A DNA stretch of 64,000 nucleotides from an uncultured Sphingomonadaceae bacterium (GTDB lineage Bacteria; Pseudomonadota; Alphaproteobacteria; Sphingomonadales; Sphingomonadaceae). Location of the stretch: assembly GCA_947493215.1 (NCBI GenBank), contig CANLQE010000001.1:248001-312000 (forward strand), in the 5' to 3' direction. Position numbers and translations under genes: made by a program. Below, piece after piece: positions 51,608 to 60,681 of the stretch. The notes beneath the pieces were generated by a model. That model searched no databases, was not told where the DNA came from, and was given only the letters and a program-made list of their open reading frames with translations. How positions within the stretch are numbered: the first letter of the stretch is position 1; every line of letters begins with the position of its first letter.

Positions 51608-52804
51608 TCACCCGACCAAGGCAGCAATATCAATCGGACGGCCATTGCGGCGCAATTCCACGGTCACATTCGGATCATCCTGTCCTGAACGGCCGACCGG
51701 AGCGCCCTGCACCACCATATCATCGACCTCCGCGCTGGTCGTCGCCATATTGGTGATCAGGCTGGTCCAAGCGCCGTCATGCTGAATGATCAGGATGTTG
51801 CCATAGCCGCGATAGCGCCCGGAAAAGACGATCTTACCGGCCGCCGGAGCAACAATCTGAGCTCCCGGCTCCACCGCAATGGTCAGGCCGCGTGAACGAT
51901 AACCGCTATCGGATATCTCGCCCAATCCCGTCACTATATCGCCGACAACCGGCAGACGATAGGCATTGGCCAGATTGATATTGCGTGGCTGGCCACGGAC
52001 GGGTCCTTCGCCATCGGGGTTTGGCCGCAAGAGCGGTCCATCAAGCTGAGCCAATGCTTCGCGCACCGTTCCACTCTCGCGAATCTGGTCCATAAGGTCG
52101 AGGATATCGCGGGCCTCTTCGCCAAGAGCCAAAGCGCGGTCCTGTTCCAGACCGGCTTCGTCGGAAAATTGTTGCGCATCAACCCGCTCGCTGGTTTCAA
52201 GGCCAGCCAGCTGGTTGCGCGTCAGTTCCAGGCGCTGTTGGCTCTCGTTTAGCGACGTGATGGCCCGTGCAGACTGTGTACGGAGCTTATCCCCTTGCTC
52301 AACCTCACGGCGCAAATTGGCTGTCCGTCGCTCAATTTCGGGAACCACCGTCGACATGATCGAGCGAATGTAGATCAGCTCATCCAGAGAACGCGGCTCA
52401 ACCAGCGCCAGCGCCGTGGGCTTACGCGTCATCATCTGCAAAGCCGCCGTCAAGCGCACAACCGGCCCCTGTTTTTCGGCCAGACGCGCGCTCTGGCGCT
52501 CTTGCAAGCGCTCAACAATCGCGATGCGTAAACGCGCCGCGCGGATATCGGCCTCTGCTGCCTGTATGCGGGCAGCCAGTGCCGCCGCCTCACTATTAAT
52601 CCGGTCCGCCTCATTGGTCGCGGCCTCCGCCTGCCGGCGCAAAGCGTTGCTCTGTTGCCGAGCGGTTTCAGACTGTTCGCGAGCGGAAACCAGCGCACGC
52701 TGTTCTTCGCTTAGCGATGGTCCGCGGGTTTGCGCTGGCAGCGCGGCGGCAAAAAAAGAACCGACAGCAGCCAAACCAAGCAGGATGAAAAGCCAGCGCA
52801 GCAT
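51608..52804 (-). CDS. EnvC-like murein hydrolase activator
   Basis: A 398-residue protein with a signal peptide (LRWLFILLGLAAVGSFFAAALPAQ), a long coiled coil (~30-250) and a C-terminal LytM/M23 fold (~290-398). The usual zinc ligands are missing: where active enzymes have HxxxD and HxH, this has RGLTIAVEP and NVTVELR. That matches EnvC/NlpD-type proteins, which do not cut peptidoglycan but switch on amidases at the division site. It starts 3 bases after rlmH. Confidence 0.88.
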   Translation of the reverse strand: MLRWLFILLGLAAVGSFFAAALPAQTRGPSLSEEQRALVSAREQSETARQQSNALRRQAEAATNEADRINSEAAALAARIQAAEADIRAARLRIAIVERLQERQSARLAEKQGPVVRLTAALQMMTRKPTALALVEPRSLDELIYIRSIMSTVVPEIERRTANLRREVEQGDKLRTQSARAITSLNESQQRLELTRNQLAGLETSERVDAQQFSDEAGLEQDRALALGEEARDILDLMDQIRESGTVREALAQLDGPLLRPNPDGEGPVRGQPRNINLANAYRLPVVGDIVTGLGEISDSGYRSRGLTIAVEPGAQIVAPAAGKIVFSGRYRGYGNILIIQHDGAWTSLITNMATTSAEVDDMVVQGAPVGRSGQDDPNVTVELRRNGRPIDIAALVG

Positions 52805-52807
52805 TCC

Positions 52808-53230
52808 CTACCCTTCTCTATGATATGGGTGATTAGCGATAATTGCGGTCGCCCGGAACAATTGCTCGGCCAACATCGCGCGCGCCATAAGATGCGGCCA
52901 AGTGGCTTTGCCGAAAGAAAAGAAATGGTCCGCGCTGCTGCGTTCTTCACTGGTTAGCCCATCAGCGGCCCCGATCAGGAAGCGGGCCTCGCGCACGCCA
53001 TTGTCACGCCATCCGTTCAGGACTTTCGCAAAAGCCTTTGATGTCCAGTTTTCGCCGGTTTCATCGAGCGCAATGATCTTTGTCTGATCGCTGATCTTGG
53101 GAGTTTTTCCGCCCTGCTCCGGTAATTCACTGAGCTTCACATCCCAGTTGATCCGTTTGACATAACGCTCCACCAATTCCTGTTCGGGACTGCGGCCAAT
53201 TTTCCCGCGAGCGACGATATGGAGCCTCAT
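52808..53230 (-). CDS. rlmH: 23S rRNA (pseudouridine1915-N3)-methyltransferase
   Basis: A 140-residue SPOUT methyltransferase. IIALDETGENWTSKAFA (~53-69), FLIGAADGLTSEERSSAD (~84-101) and the C-terminal ATWPHLMARAMLAEQLFRATAIIANHPYHREG are diagnostic and form the knot and SAM site. It methylates N3 of pseudouridine 1915 in helix 69 of 23S rRNA. The ATG at 53230 gives the standard start MRLHIVARGKIG; an ATG 57 bases upstream would add a basic extension and overlap rsfS. Confidence 0.97.
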   Translation of the reverse strand: MRLHIVARGKIGRSPEQELVERYVKRINWDVKLSELPEQGGKTPKISDQTKIIALDETGENWTSKAFAKVLNGWRDNGVREARFLIGAADGLTSEERSSADHFFSFGKATWPHLMARAMLAEQLFRATAIIANHPYHREG

Positions 53231-53249
53231 GATAAAAGACCCGCCGGAA

Positions 53250-53654
53250 TCAGGCTTCCGCCGCCTCAGCTTCGCCTTCTTCGCCAACCGCCCACATGCG
53301 CTCGAGATTGTAAAAGCTGCGCACTTCGGGGCGAAACAGATGCACGATCACATCACCGGCGTCGATGAGCACCCAGTCGGCATTAGCCAGACCTTCAATC
53401 CGCGCCTCACCGCCTGCTTGCTTGACGCGCTCAGCCAGTTTTTGCGCCATCGACGCGACTTGCCGAGTCGAACGCCCTTCAGCGATCACCATATGGTCGG
53501 CAATATTGCTTTTGCCCTCGAGCGGAATGGCCACAATATCCTGCGCCTGATCATCGTCGAGCGATTTCATCACGAGCGCATAGAGAGCATCTGATTCGGC
53601 TTTGCCTTCCTTAGAAGTAGCAGATTTCAGCGCTTTGCTTTTCGATTTCGTCAA
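53250..53654 (-). CDS. rsfS: Ribosomal silencing factor RsfS
   Basis: About 134 residues of the Iojap/RsfS family. The core runs LDDDQAQDIVAIPLEGKSNIADHMVIAEGRSTRQV and NADWVLIDAGDVIVHLFRPEVRSFYNLERMW, both highly typical. It binds ribosomal protein L14 (uL14) and blocks subunit joining during starvation. I prefer the TTG at 53654, which has TAGGA upstream and lies 11 bases after nadD; another TTG at 53681 would overlap nadD. The acidic Glu/Ala tail is normal. Confidence 0.93.
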   Translation of the reverse strand: MTKSKSKALKSATSKEGKAESDALYALVMKSLDDDQAQDIVAIPLEGKSNIADHMVIAEGRSTRQVASMAQKLAERVKQAGGEARIEGLANADWVLIDAGDVIVHLFRPEVRSFYNLERMWAVGEEGEAEAAEA

Positions 53655-53665
53655 TTCAAATCCTA

Positions 53666-54307
53666 TCAATCTGTCTGGCAAACCAATTTACGCGTCACGG
53701 CGTCGCGGACGCAGCGATGAGCATATTGTTTGTGCCAATGGGGCCGGGCCATCCGGATCGCGGTGGCCGAGCGTGGGTCGGGACGATAGCGCAAGAATGT
53801 CAGCGCTGGCGTACTCCAATTAGTCCAGTTCATCCGCTGGTTCGCAGGCCGGACGGAGCGCTGAAACCATGCCATTGCGGGTGCCGCAAAAGCATCATCA
53901 TCATAGCCGGGCCGCGCTATAACTGCAATCGGCAATAATCGGGCGATTTTTCGCCAGTCTTTCCAGCGATGAAATTGCGCCAAATTGTCCGCACCCATGA
54001 TCCAGACAAACTGCCGCTTAGGGTAGCGCCGGACGAGCGCCAGCAGCGTGTCGTAAGTATATCGGGTGCCCAGTGTTTGTTCGATAGCAGTGGGTCGAAT
54101 CGCACTGCGCCGGGCCATTTTCCGAGCCGAAGCCAGGCGCGCGCCAAGCGGCGCCATGTCGCTCGCTCCCTCTTTCAAAGGATTACCCGGCGACACCAGC
54201 CACCATAGCTCGTCGAGCGCCAATTCCTCCATCGCGAACAGACTGATCGAGCGATGGGCGCCGTGAGCCGGGTTGAACGATCCACCAAGAAGGCCGGTGG
54301 TTTTCAT
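53666..54307 (-). CDS. nadD: Nicotinate-nucleotide adenylyltransferase
   Basis: A 213-residue nucleotidyltransferase. GLLGGSFNPAHGAHRSIS (~5-22) contains the HxGH-type ATP motif (here HGAH), WWLVSPGNPLK (~35-45) the base-binding loop, and FVWIMGADNLAQFHRWKDW (~99-117) the central strand. It converts nicotinate mononucleotide to deamido-NAD. The ATG at 54307 forms an ATGA overlap with the upstream membrane-protein stop; an ATG 15 bases earlier is less likely. Followed by rsfS, a conserved order. Confidence 0.94.
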   Translation of the reverse strand: MKTTGLLGGSFNPAHGAHRSISLFAMEELALDELWWLVSPGNPLKEGASDMAPLGARLASARKMARRSAIRPTAIEQTLGTRYTYDTLLALVRRYPKRQFVWIMGADNLAQFHRWKDWRKIARLLPIAVIARPGYDDDAFAAPAMAWFQRSVRPANQRMNWTNWSTPALTFLRYRPDPRSATAIRMARPHWHKQYAHRCVRDAVTRKLVCQTD

Positions 54308-54747
54308 GACAGCGTGGGCCAAGCTTTCCAGGTGCCAAAAGCATAAAACAGCCCGTAGACAAGCACGATGAGCGAACTCCAGACGGCGAAATTATTGATC
54401 TTCTCGGGAACCAAGAGAGCCATCGGCAGCAATATTAGCCCACGTGCCAAATAGATCGAACTTATGACGACCAAACCGGTTCGCAGCAGCGGTGGTTTCC
54501 ACACTAGTCCGGCACCGGCAAAGGCGAACCAGCCCCAGATAGCCAGAATCAATGCGATTCCAATGGTGATAAACGTCGGGTAAAAATATCCCTTTTCAGC
54601 CATCTTGGCCATGTCTTTGCCCGCCCCGAAAAACCGATACCATTCCGGACCCCCGATAATGACACCAACATGGAGTAGGCTGGCAAGCAGGCTCAATATA
54701 CCGCCGACAACGAGCAGTTTTTGGCCGAGGTCCAGAGAAGCGAACAT
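54304..54747 (-). CDS. Four-helix membrane protein of unknown function
   Basis: A 147-residue protein with four hydrophobic segments (~10-30, ~58-80, ~85-108, ~118-138) and a polar loop after the first (GPEWYRFFGAGKDMAKMAEKGYFYP). I do not recognise a named family. It is placed with no gap after proA (TAA then ATG) and overlaps nadD by 4 bases, so it is translated with both; no obvious link to proline or NAD synthesis is visible. Confidence 0.7.
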   Translation of the reverse strand: MFASLDLGQKLLVVGGILSLLASLLHVGVIIGGPEWYRFFGAGKDMAKMAEKGYFYPTFITIGIALILAIWGWFAFAGAGLVWKPPLLRTGLVVISSIYLARGLILLPMALLVPEKINNFAVWSSLIVLVYGLFYAFGTWKAWPTLS

Positions 54748-56001
54748 TTAAGGCCGTATCTGCCCGGTGCCGCGCACCACCCATTTATAGGTGGTCAATC
54801 CTTCCAGCGCGACGGGGCCGCGTGCATGCAAACGGCCGGTAGAAATACCGATTTCGGCGCCCAATCCAAATTCGCCGCCATCGGCAAATTGACTAGACGC
54901 GTTCCACATCACAATCGCGCTATCGACACGCTGGATAAATTGATTGGCCACCGCTTCATCTTCGGTCACCACCACATCGGTATGATGCGAGCCATGCTCG
55001 GCAATATGAGCCAGTGCTTCATCAACCCCGCCGACCATCCGCACAGACACGATGGGCGCGAGATATTCGGTGTCCCAATCCTCCGTTTCAGCAGACACTG
55101 TGCGGGGATCAAGCTCCATGATCGCGTCATCGCCGCGCACTTCGCAGCCTGCATCGATCAAGGCGCGCAACATGGGCCCCGGTGCAGGGTAATCCTGATC
55201 GACCAGCAATGTTTCCATCGCACCGCAAACACCCGTGCGCCGCATCTTCGCGTTAACAGCGATAGCAATGGCTTTGTCCTGATCTGCTGTTTTGCCGATA
55301 TAGGTGTGACAAATGCCGTCGAGATGCGCGAGGACGGGCACGCGCGCCTCTTCCTGCACCCTAGCCACCAGCGACTTGCCGCCGCGCGGGATGATGATAT
55401 CGATCAAGCCAGATGCTTTGAGCATCGCTCCAACAGCCGCTCGATCGGTCGTCTGAACCAACTGAATCGCATCTTCCGGCAAGCCAGCTGACACCACCCC
55501 AGCAACCATCGCCGCGTGTATCGCCCGATTGCTTTCAATCGCTTCCGATCCGCCGCGCAAGATGACGGCATTACCCGAACGCAGTCCCAAGGCCGCGGCA
55601 TCTGCCGTCACATTAGGCCGGCTTTCATAAATGATGCCAATGACGCCAAGGGGTACCCGTACCCGCTCCATGGTCAAGCCGTTAGGCCGCTCATTCCGGT
55701 CGATTACAGCACCAACCGGATCGGGTAATGCCGCCACTTGCTCCACGGCCGACGCAATGGCGTCAAGCCGCTCTGCATCAATCATCAACCGGTCCAGCAT
55801 GGCGTCACTCAAATCATTGTCGCGGCCTCGGTCCATGTCCGCTGCATTGGCATCAAGAATTGCTGATTCATGGGCGCGCAATTGCATCGCCGCTGCTGTC
55901 AAAGCCTGCGCTTTTTGCACATCGGTTACACCGGACATGACGCCAAAAGCGCGCCGCGCCCGTCGCCCCATATCGGCCATAAGCTGTTGGTGATCATTCA
56001 T
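54748..56001 (-). CDS. proA: Gamma-glutamyl phosphate reductase
   Basis: A 417-residue aldehyde-dehydrogenase-fold enzyme of the usual length. MERVRVPLGVIGIIYESRPNVTADAAALGLRSGNAVILRGG (~108-150) is the diagnostic stretch, and the catalytic Cys sits in RRTGVCGAMETLLVD (~244-258). It reduces gamma-glutamyl phosphate to glutamate semialdehyde for proline synthesis. No proB lies next to it in this window. First gene of the minus-strand run that continues through nadD to coq7. Confidence 0.96.
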   Translation of the reverse strand: MNDHQQLMADMGRRARRAFGVMSGVTDVQKAQALTAAAMQLRAHESAILDANAADMDRGRDNDLSDAMLDRLMIDAERLDAIASAVEQVAALPDPVGAVIDRNERPNGLTMERVRVPLGVIGIIYESRPNVTADAAALGLRSGNAVILRGGSEAIESNRAIHAAMVAGVVSAGLPEDAIQLVQTTDRAAVGAMLKASGLIDIIIPRGGKSLVARVQEEARVPVLAHLDGICHTYIGKTADQDKAIAIAVNAKMRRTGVCGAMETLLVDQDYPAPGPMLRALIDAGCEVRGDDAIMELDPRTVSAETEDWDTEYLAPIVSVRMVGGVDEALAHIAEHGSHHTDVVVTEDEAVANQFIQRVDSAIVMWNASSQFADGGEFGLGAEIGISTGRLHARGPVALEGLTTYKWVVRGTGQIRP

Positions 56002-56255
56002 GGGCGTCTGCTAGCATGGCAATAGCCTGTCGATAAGCAAAAACAGTCTCCGAAAGACCTCCAAAATTATCCTGGCCAAAAGTGACAAATCGCACAAACG
56101 AATCGAAAAAAGCCGTTACCGTCGGTTAATTTTACATTAATTTCGCAACTCACCGCATCTCTGTTTCGACTCAGCACGACTCGCGCCGCGATGATTCGCC
56201 CGATTAACTACCCTCTGCTACTCGCCTCTCGGGGATTAGTAAGAGTGTTCGGGTC

Positions 56256-57452
56256 ATGCAAAATCAAAAAACCAAGCTAGGGCTGTTCGCCCGATTGGAT
56301 CAGATGTTCACGGATCGCGAGTTTTTCATGCGCGCCAATGGGCAGGTACGATTCCTGACTATTTCGGGGCAATTGCAAAAACGGGTCGCTATAGGCGTCG
56401 GCACAGTGGTTGGCATTTGGTTGCTGATTACATTGGCAATGACGGTAAATCAGTTGACCGTAACGAGCGAGCGGATGGCGCTGGCGGAAAAAGAAGCCGC
56501 CGTAAACAGCAGCCAGAACCGGGTCGCCGCTTACAAAGATTCGATTGACGGCGTCGCGAAAGACCTGATCGAGCGTCAAGATGCGATGGAACAAATAACC
56601 CAGCAGTTTATCGGCGAAGAAACAGATGCAGAGGCGCAAGCTCTGACCGAAGCCGAGAAAAAACTGTCCGAAAACACCAAAAAAATTAGCGCCGCCTTCC
56701 CCGAAGCTGCTGAACTGGCCAGACTCGAAGCCCGGCAGATTGCTTTTGCCCAACGATTGACGCGGGCCGCGATGAAACGCACCGCACGCGCAGAAGCCGC
56801 CATTCGCGAATTTGGATTAAACCCCGCAACACTTTCTGTCTCTGCCAATGAGGCAATCGGTGGCCCATATATTCCTTTCTTTACCGACGGTGAGAAAGAC
56901 CTGCACCCGACATTGGAACGCTTAAACAATGCCTTATTGCGGATGGACCAACTTGAGCGCACTTTGCTCACCATCCCATCAGCAATGCCAGCAGATATCA
57001 ACATGATGTCGAGCGGCTATGGCTATCGCCGCGATCCTTTTACCGGCGGCGGCGCCATGCATAGCGGTATTGATTTCAAAGGCCCGCATGGCCAGCCGAT
57101 CCTGTCGGCAGCGGGCGGCAAGATTACCCATGCTGGATGGAAATCCGGCTATGGTAAAACGGTGGAAATTACACATGGCAATGGCCTGATGACGCGTTAT
57201 GCGCATCTTTCCAAGATTCATGTGGCCACTGGTCAAAAAGTAAAACAGGGATTACAAGTGGGGGCTATGGGAAGCACTGGACGATCTACGGGCACACATC
57301 TTCATTTTGAAGTGCGCCTGAACGGTACCGCAGTGAACCCCCGACCATTTCTGGAGGCGAATACAGATGTTCTCAAAGTCAAAGCCGTCGCAAGACAGCG
57401 AACCAACGCACCAACGAAGCGTACAGAAAAGTCAGGCTCCAGCCGTGGCTAG
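56256..57452 (+). CDS. M23 family peptidoglycan endopeptidase, membrane-anchored
   Basis: A 398-residue protein with one membrane helix (~46-66), a coiled-coil region (~70-230) and a C-terminal LytM/M23 domain (~250-370). Zinc ligands are intact: HSGID (His269, Asp273) and HLHFEV (His348, His350), so it should be active, unlike the EnvC-like protein in this window. M23 enzymes of this topology cut peptide crosslinks and act with bactofilins in cell-shape control (Csd1/CcmA in Helicobacter is the known parallel). Its last 86 bases overlap the bactofilin gene in another frame. Confidence 0.9.
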   Translation: MQNQKTKLGLFARLDQMFTDREFFMRANGQVRFLTISGQLQKRVAIGVGTVVGIWLLITLAMTVNQLTVTSERMALAEKEAAVNSSQNRVAAYKDSIDGVAKDLIERQDAMEQITQQFIGEETDAEAQALTEAEKKLSENTKKISAAFPEAAELARLEARQIAFAQRLTRAAMKRTARAEAAIREFGLNPATLSVSANEAIGGPYIPFFTDGEKDLHPTLERLNNALLRMDQLERTLLTIPSAMPADINMMSSGYGYRRDPFTGGGAMHSGIDFKGPHGQPILSAAGGKITHAGWKSGYGKTVEITHGNGLMTRYAHLSKIHVATGQKVKQGLQVGAMGSTGRSTGTHLHFEVRLNGTAVNPRPFLEANTDVLKVKAVARQRTNAPTKRTEKSGSSRG

Positions 57453-57867
57453 AAGCAGCGCAAGTAACGGATCAAGTTTCTCCATCATTGGAGACGGCAT
57501 CGTCATCACTGGCAATATTGAAGCCAAGGTCGACCTGCATATTGATGGCGAAGTCATTGGCGACATTCGATGCCTGTCGCTGGTTCAAGGCCCGTCGAGC
57601 AAAATTCAAGGCGCTATTATTGCCCAAAATGCCAGCCTGTCCGGCGCAGTCGAAGGTTCGATAGAAGCCGGCGATCTGGTGATCAGCTCCAGCGCCCGCA
57701 TTGGCGGTGACGTCTCTTATGAAAATGTCACGATTGAACAAGGCGGTCATGTTGACGGCAAGTTCAAGCATAAGAGCGCCAAATCGCCGAACCTCGCCAA
57801 AACAACCGTTGATATGGCGAAGAAATCTCCACCATTGGAGCTGACTTCGGGCGATAAAGCGGCTTAA
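57367..57867 (+). CDS. Bactofilin family polymer-forming protein
   Basis: A 166-residue protein with a disordered Ser/Gln/Pro-rich N terminus (~1-38), a right-handed beta-helix DUF583 core (~40-135; IIGDGIVITGNIEAKVDLHIDGEVIGD, then repeating GxxxxG turns) and a Lys-rich tail. Bactofilins self-assemble without nucleotides into filaments at the inner membrane and position cell-wall enzymes. The start ATG lies inside the M23 gene, with TGGAGG upstream; the 86-base overlap ties their expression together. Confidence 0.92.
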   Translation: MFSKSKPSQDSEPTHQRSVQKSQAPAVARSSASNGSSFSIIGDGIVITGNIEAKVDLHIDGEVIGDIRCLSLVQGPSSKIQGAIIAQNASLSGAVEGSIEAGDLVISSSARIGGDVSYENVTIEQGGHVDGKFKHKSAKSPNLAKTTVDMAKKSPPLELTSGDKAA

Positions 57868-57946
57868 CACCTCGCTTTACCGGCGCGTTTCACAGCATCA
57901 AACCATCCATCCTTCCGGTACAAGCCGGAGGTTCAAGACGCTTGTC

Positions 57947-57969
57947 GCCGGCTTTGCGACAAAGCCGGC
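57947..57969. repeat. Perfect 10-bp inverted repeat between convergent genes
   Basis: GCCGGCTTTG and CAAAGCCGGC are separated by a 3-base CGA loop. A smaller TCCGG/CCGGA hairpin lies about 20 bases before it. It sits between the convergent bactofilin and comM stops. Because no T run follows on either strand it is not a classical terminator; it may be a bidirectional 3'-end-protecting hairpin or a dispersed intergenic palindrome. Confidence 0.6.
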
Positions 57970-58036
57970 AGCTTGCAATCCGATGACAAGGTTTGGACGC
58001 GCGCCCTACCTAACAAAGCGATAAGGGTGCGCCTGC

Positions 58037-59545
58037 CTAATTCCGCGGCGCTTGCCGCCTATAGCTGAGCGCTTCGGCGACATGAATACGCCCGATTTGC
58101 TCCGCGCCCGCTAAATCAGCAATTGTACGGGAAACTCTCAGCACTCTGGTATAGCCGCGTGCCGACAGGCGCATCGCTTCGGCGGCTTGCGCCAATAGCC
58201 GCCGCCCCGCTTCATCCGGCGTCGCACATTTTTCCAGCGCATCGCCATCAATTTCCGCGTTGGTGCGGGCATCGAGATCGGCATAGCGCTGGCTCTGCAA
58301 ACCCCGGGCCTGGGCCACTCGGGCAGAAACCAAATCTGATCCCTCGGCAGGCGGCGGCATAGTGAGGTCAGCAGCGGACAAAGCCTCAACCTCAATATGC
58401 AGATCAATCCGGTCGAGCAGTGGTCCCGATACTTTCGCTTGATAATCGGCGGCACATTTGGGTGCCCGCGAACAGGCTAAACTTGCATCACCCAGATGCC
58501 CGCAGCGGCAGGGGTTCATCGCAGCCACCATCTGGACGCGCGCGGGGAATGTGACATGGGCATTGGCCCGCGCCACACTGACTTGGCCTGTTTCGAGCGG
58601 CTGTCGCAACGAATCGAGCACGGCCCGCTGAAATTCTGGCAATTCGTCGAGGAACAACACTCCGAGATGGGCCAGACTGACCTCTCCGGGTCGGACTTTC
58701 AAACCGCCACCGACCAAAGCGGCCATCGAGGCGCTGTGATGCGGCGCGCGAAAGGGGCGCGCCCGGCTCATCTGGCCGCCCTCTAAAGTGCCAGCGACAC
58801 TAGCGACCATCGAAACTTCCAAGGTTTCGGCTGGTGATAAGGGCGGCAGGATGCCGGGCAGACAAGATGCGAGCAGGGACTTGCCGGACCCCGGCGGACC
58901 GTTCATCAAAAGATTATGTCCGCCAGACGCCGCAATTTCCAAGGCGCGCTTGGCCGTTTCCTGTCCCTTCACATCCTTTAAATCCGGGCCATGGTCAGGC
59001 TCCGGCGCCACGCCCGCTTCTGGCGGGTTAAGAATCGACTGGCCTTTGAAATGGTTGAGCAACGCGAGCAAATCATGCGGCGCCAAAATCTCGACATTAC
59101 CGGCCCAGGCCGCTTCGGGTCCTTGCAAAGCAGGACAAATCAGCCCTAGATTTTCTCCCGATGCATGGATTGCGGCGAGCAGCACACCGGGCGTCGCCGC
59201 CAATCGTCCATCGAGGGACAATTCCCCGACCACCACGTAGCCGGCCAAAGTCTCGGCATCGATAATCCCCATCGCCCCGAGCAGCGCCAAGGCAATGGGC
59301 AGGTCATAATGCGACCCTTCCTTGGGTAAATCGGCGGGCGATAGATTGATGGTGATCCGCTTGGGCGGCAGCGACAATCCCAGTGCTGCAATGGCGGCGC
59401 GGACCCGCTCACGGCTTTCACCAACGGCTTTATCGGGCAGTCCCACAACGTTAAATGCCGGCACGCCGGGTGCAACCTGGCATTGTACCTCAACCCCGCG
59501 GGCTTCCAGACCCAAATAAGCGACGGTCGAAACCAGTGCTACCAT
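58037..59545 (-). CDS. comM: YifB/ComM family Mg-chelatase-like AAA ATPase
   Basis: A 502-residue protein. The N-terminal Lon-S5-like domain begins VALVSTVAYLGLEARGVEVQCQ and includes GLPDKAVGESRERVRAA. The AAA core has Walker A GPPGSGKSLLAS (~214-225) and Walker B LFLDELPEF (~295-303), followed by cysteines in MNPCRCGHLGD and the C-terminal Mg-chelatase-like domain. ComM is a hexameric helicase that extends heteroduplex during natural transformation. I use the ATG at 59545 because it gives the normal start; an upstream frame to 59644 adds a non-family extension. Confidence 0.92.
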   Translation of the reverse strand: MVALVSTVAYLGLEARGVEVQCQVAPGVPAFNVVGLPDKAVGESRERVRAAIAALGLSLPPKRITINLSPADLPKEGSHYDLPIALALLGAMGIIDAETLAGYVVVGELSLDGRLAATPGVLLAAIHASGENLGLICPALQGPEAAWAGNVEILAPHDLLALLNHFKGQSILNPPEAGVAPEPDHGPDLKDVKGQETAKRALEIAASGGHNLLMNGPPGSGKSLLASCLPGILPPLSPAETLEVSMVASVAGTLEGGQMSRARPFRAPHHSASMAALVGGGLKVRPGEVSLAHLGVLFLDELPEFQRAVLDSLRQPLETGQVSVARANAHVTFPARVQMVAAMNPCRCGHLGDASLACSRAPKCAADYQAKVSGPLLDRIDLHIEVEALSAADLTMPPPAEGSDLVSARVAQARGLQSQRYADLDARTNAEIDGDALEKCATPDEAGRRLLAQAAEAMRLSARGYTRVLRVSRTIADLAGAEQIGRIHVAEALSYRRQAPRN

Positions 59546-59751
59546 GTCATGCCGCCCATAAGCCCCTCGTTCCATCAACAGTGGCGCATGAACATTGACA
59601 AGGCGCATAGAAAGAGTCGAGCGCGAACAAGGGCTTGGCCGCAACCGTCAAAACGCGATCGACCTGCAGATATCCGGGCGATTTTCAGGTTAATTTCGTG
59701 CAAACCATCGACCTCCACGGTTTATCAAGCGCGGCTTGACAAAAGCGGCCG

Positions 59752-60528
59752 ATGCAGTTGGAAATACACCCACAAGCCCGTGCCGAGCACAACGGCACGA
59801 ATCACAGCGTGAAGCAAGGCACGAACGCGCATGTCGGCCTGGGCCTTTGGGTTTTTCTATTCGCCCTTTTCGCTCTGTTTCTGTTGCCCGTTGAACAGGC
59901 AAATGCCTCTGGTTCCGACTATACGGTCGTCGAAACATATGAGACGTTCGAATATGATATTGTCGAACCAGAACAGCAGGTATCAGGGTCGGATAGCTGG
60001 TCCTCTTCATCGGTACACCCTGCTTATGGGCCGTTTCGGGTGATTTCAGCGGATACCGCAGAAATGTCTGGCACCGTGGACAGCTACTCCCCCGCTCTTT
60101 TTAGAAAAATGCTGCAACAATATCCCGGAATCAAACGGATCGAGATGATTGATTGTGATGGATCTGTTGATGAAGAAGCGAACCTGAACCTCGCACGGCA
60201 AATCCGACGGGCGGGAATCAGCACCCATGTGCCCGCACGCGGGTCCGTGCGTTCCGGGGCCGTCGAGCTGTTTCTGGCTGGCGTGAAGCATACCGCCGAT
60301 AAAGGCGCAGAATTTGTTGTTCATAGCTGGATGGACGAAGACGGGTTAGAGGCGAACGACTATCCGCCCCATGATCCGGTTCATGCTGAATATCTCAACT
60401 ATTACGCGGAAATGGGCATACCTGCCGACAAGGCGAAGGCCTTTTATGCGCTGACCAACAGCGTGCCCTTTTCTCAGCAGCTTAAACTGTCCCGCAGTGA
60501 TCTGGCGCGCTTTCAGCTGTTGCACTAA
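59752..60528 (+). CDS. Periplasmic Clp/crotonase-fold-like protein (COG3904 type)
   Basis: A 258-residue protein with an N-terminal membrane/signal helix at ~30-50 (VFLFALFALFLLPVEQANA). The rest follows the pattern of COG3904 periplasmic proteins with a ClpP-like fold: RIEMIDCDGSVDEEANLNLARQIRRAGISTHVPARGSVRSGAVELFLAGVKH. In family members a Ser-containing CxSAC-type element follows the VPxGS strand; here it reads RGSVRSGAVELF, so a catalytic serine is uncertain. The family's biochemical role is undefined. The true start may be one of several Met residues before the helix. Confidence 0.6.
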   Translation: MQLEIHPQARAEHNGTNHSVKQGTNAHVGLGLWVFLFALFALFLLPVEQANASGSDYTVVETYETFEYDIVEPEQQVSGSDSWSSSSVHPAYGPFRVISADTAEMSGTVDSYSPALFRKMLQQYPGIKRIEMIDCDGSVDEEANLNLARQIRRAGISTHVPARGSVRSGAVELFLAGVKHTADKGAEFVVHSWMDEDGLEANDYPPHDPVHAEYLNYYAEMGIPADKAKAFYALTNSVPFSQQLKLSRSDLARFQLLH

Positions 60529-60681
60529 ATCCGCAATATCTCGAACCAATATCATGGGCCTGATAGCCGCCGACTCACCCATTCATGCTATATCCATAAA
60601 ATAAGCGGATAATCGACGAGAAGCACAATTTCTTCGACGGTGCGGCTTGCGGGTCATGCCGCGATGCATCACATAGAGCGC

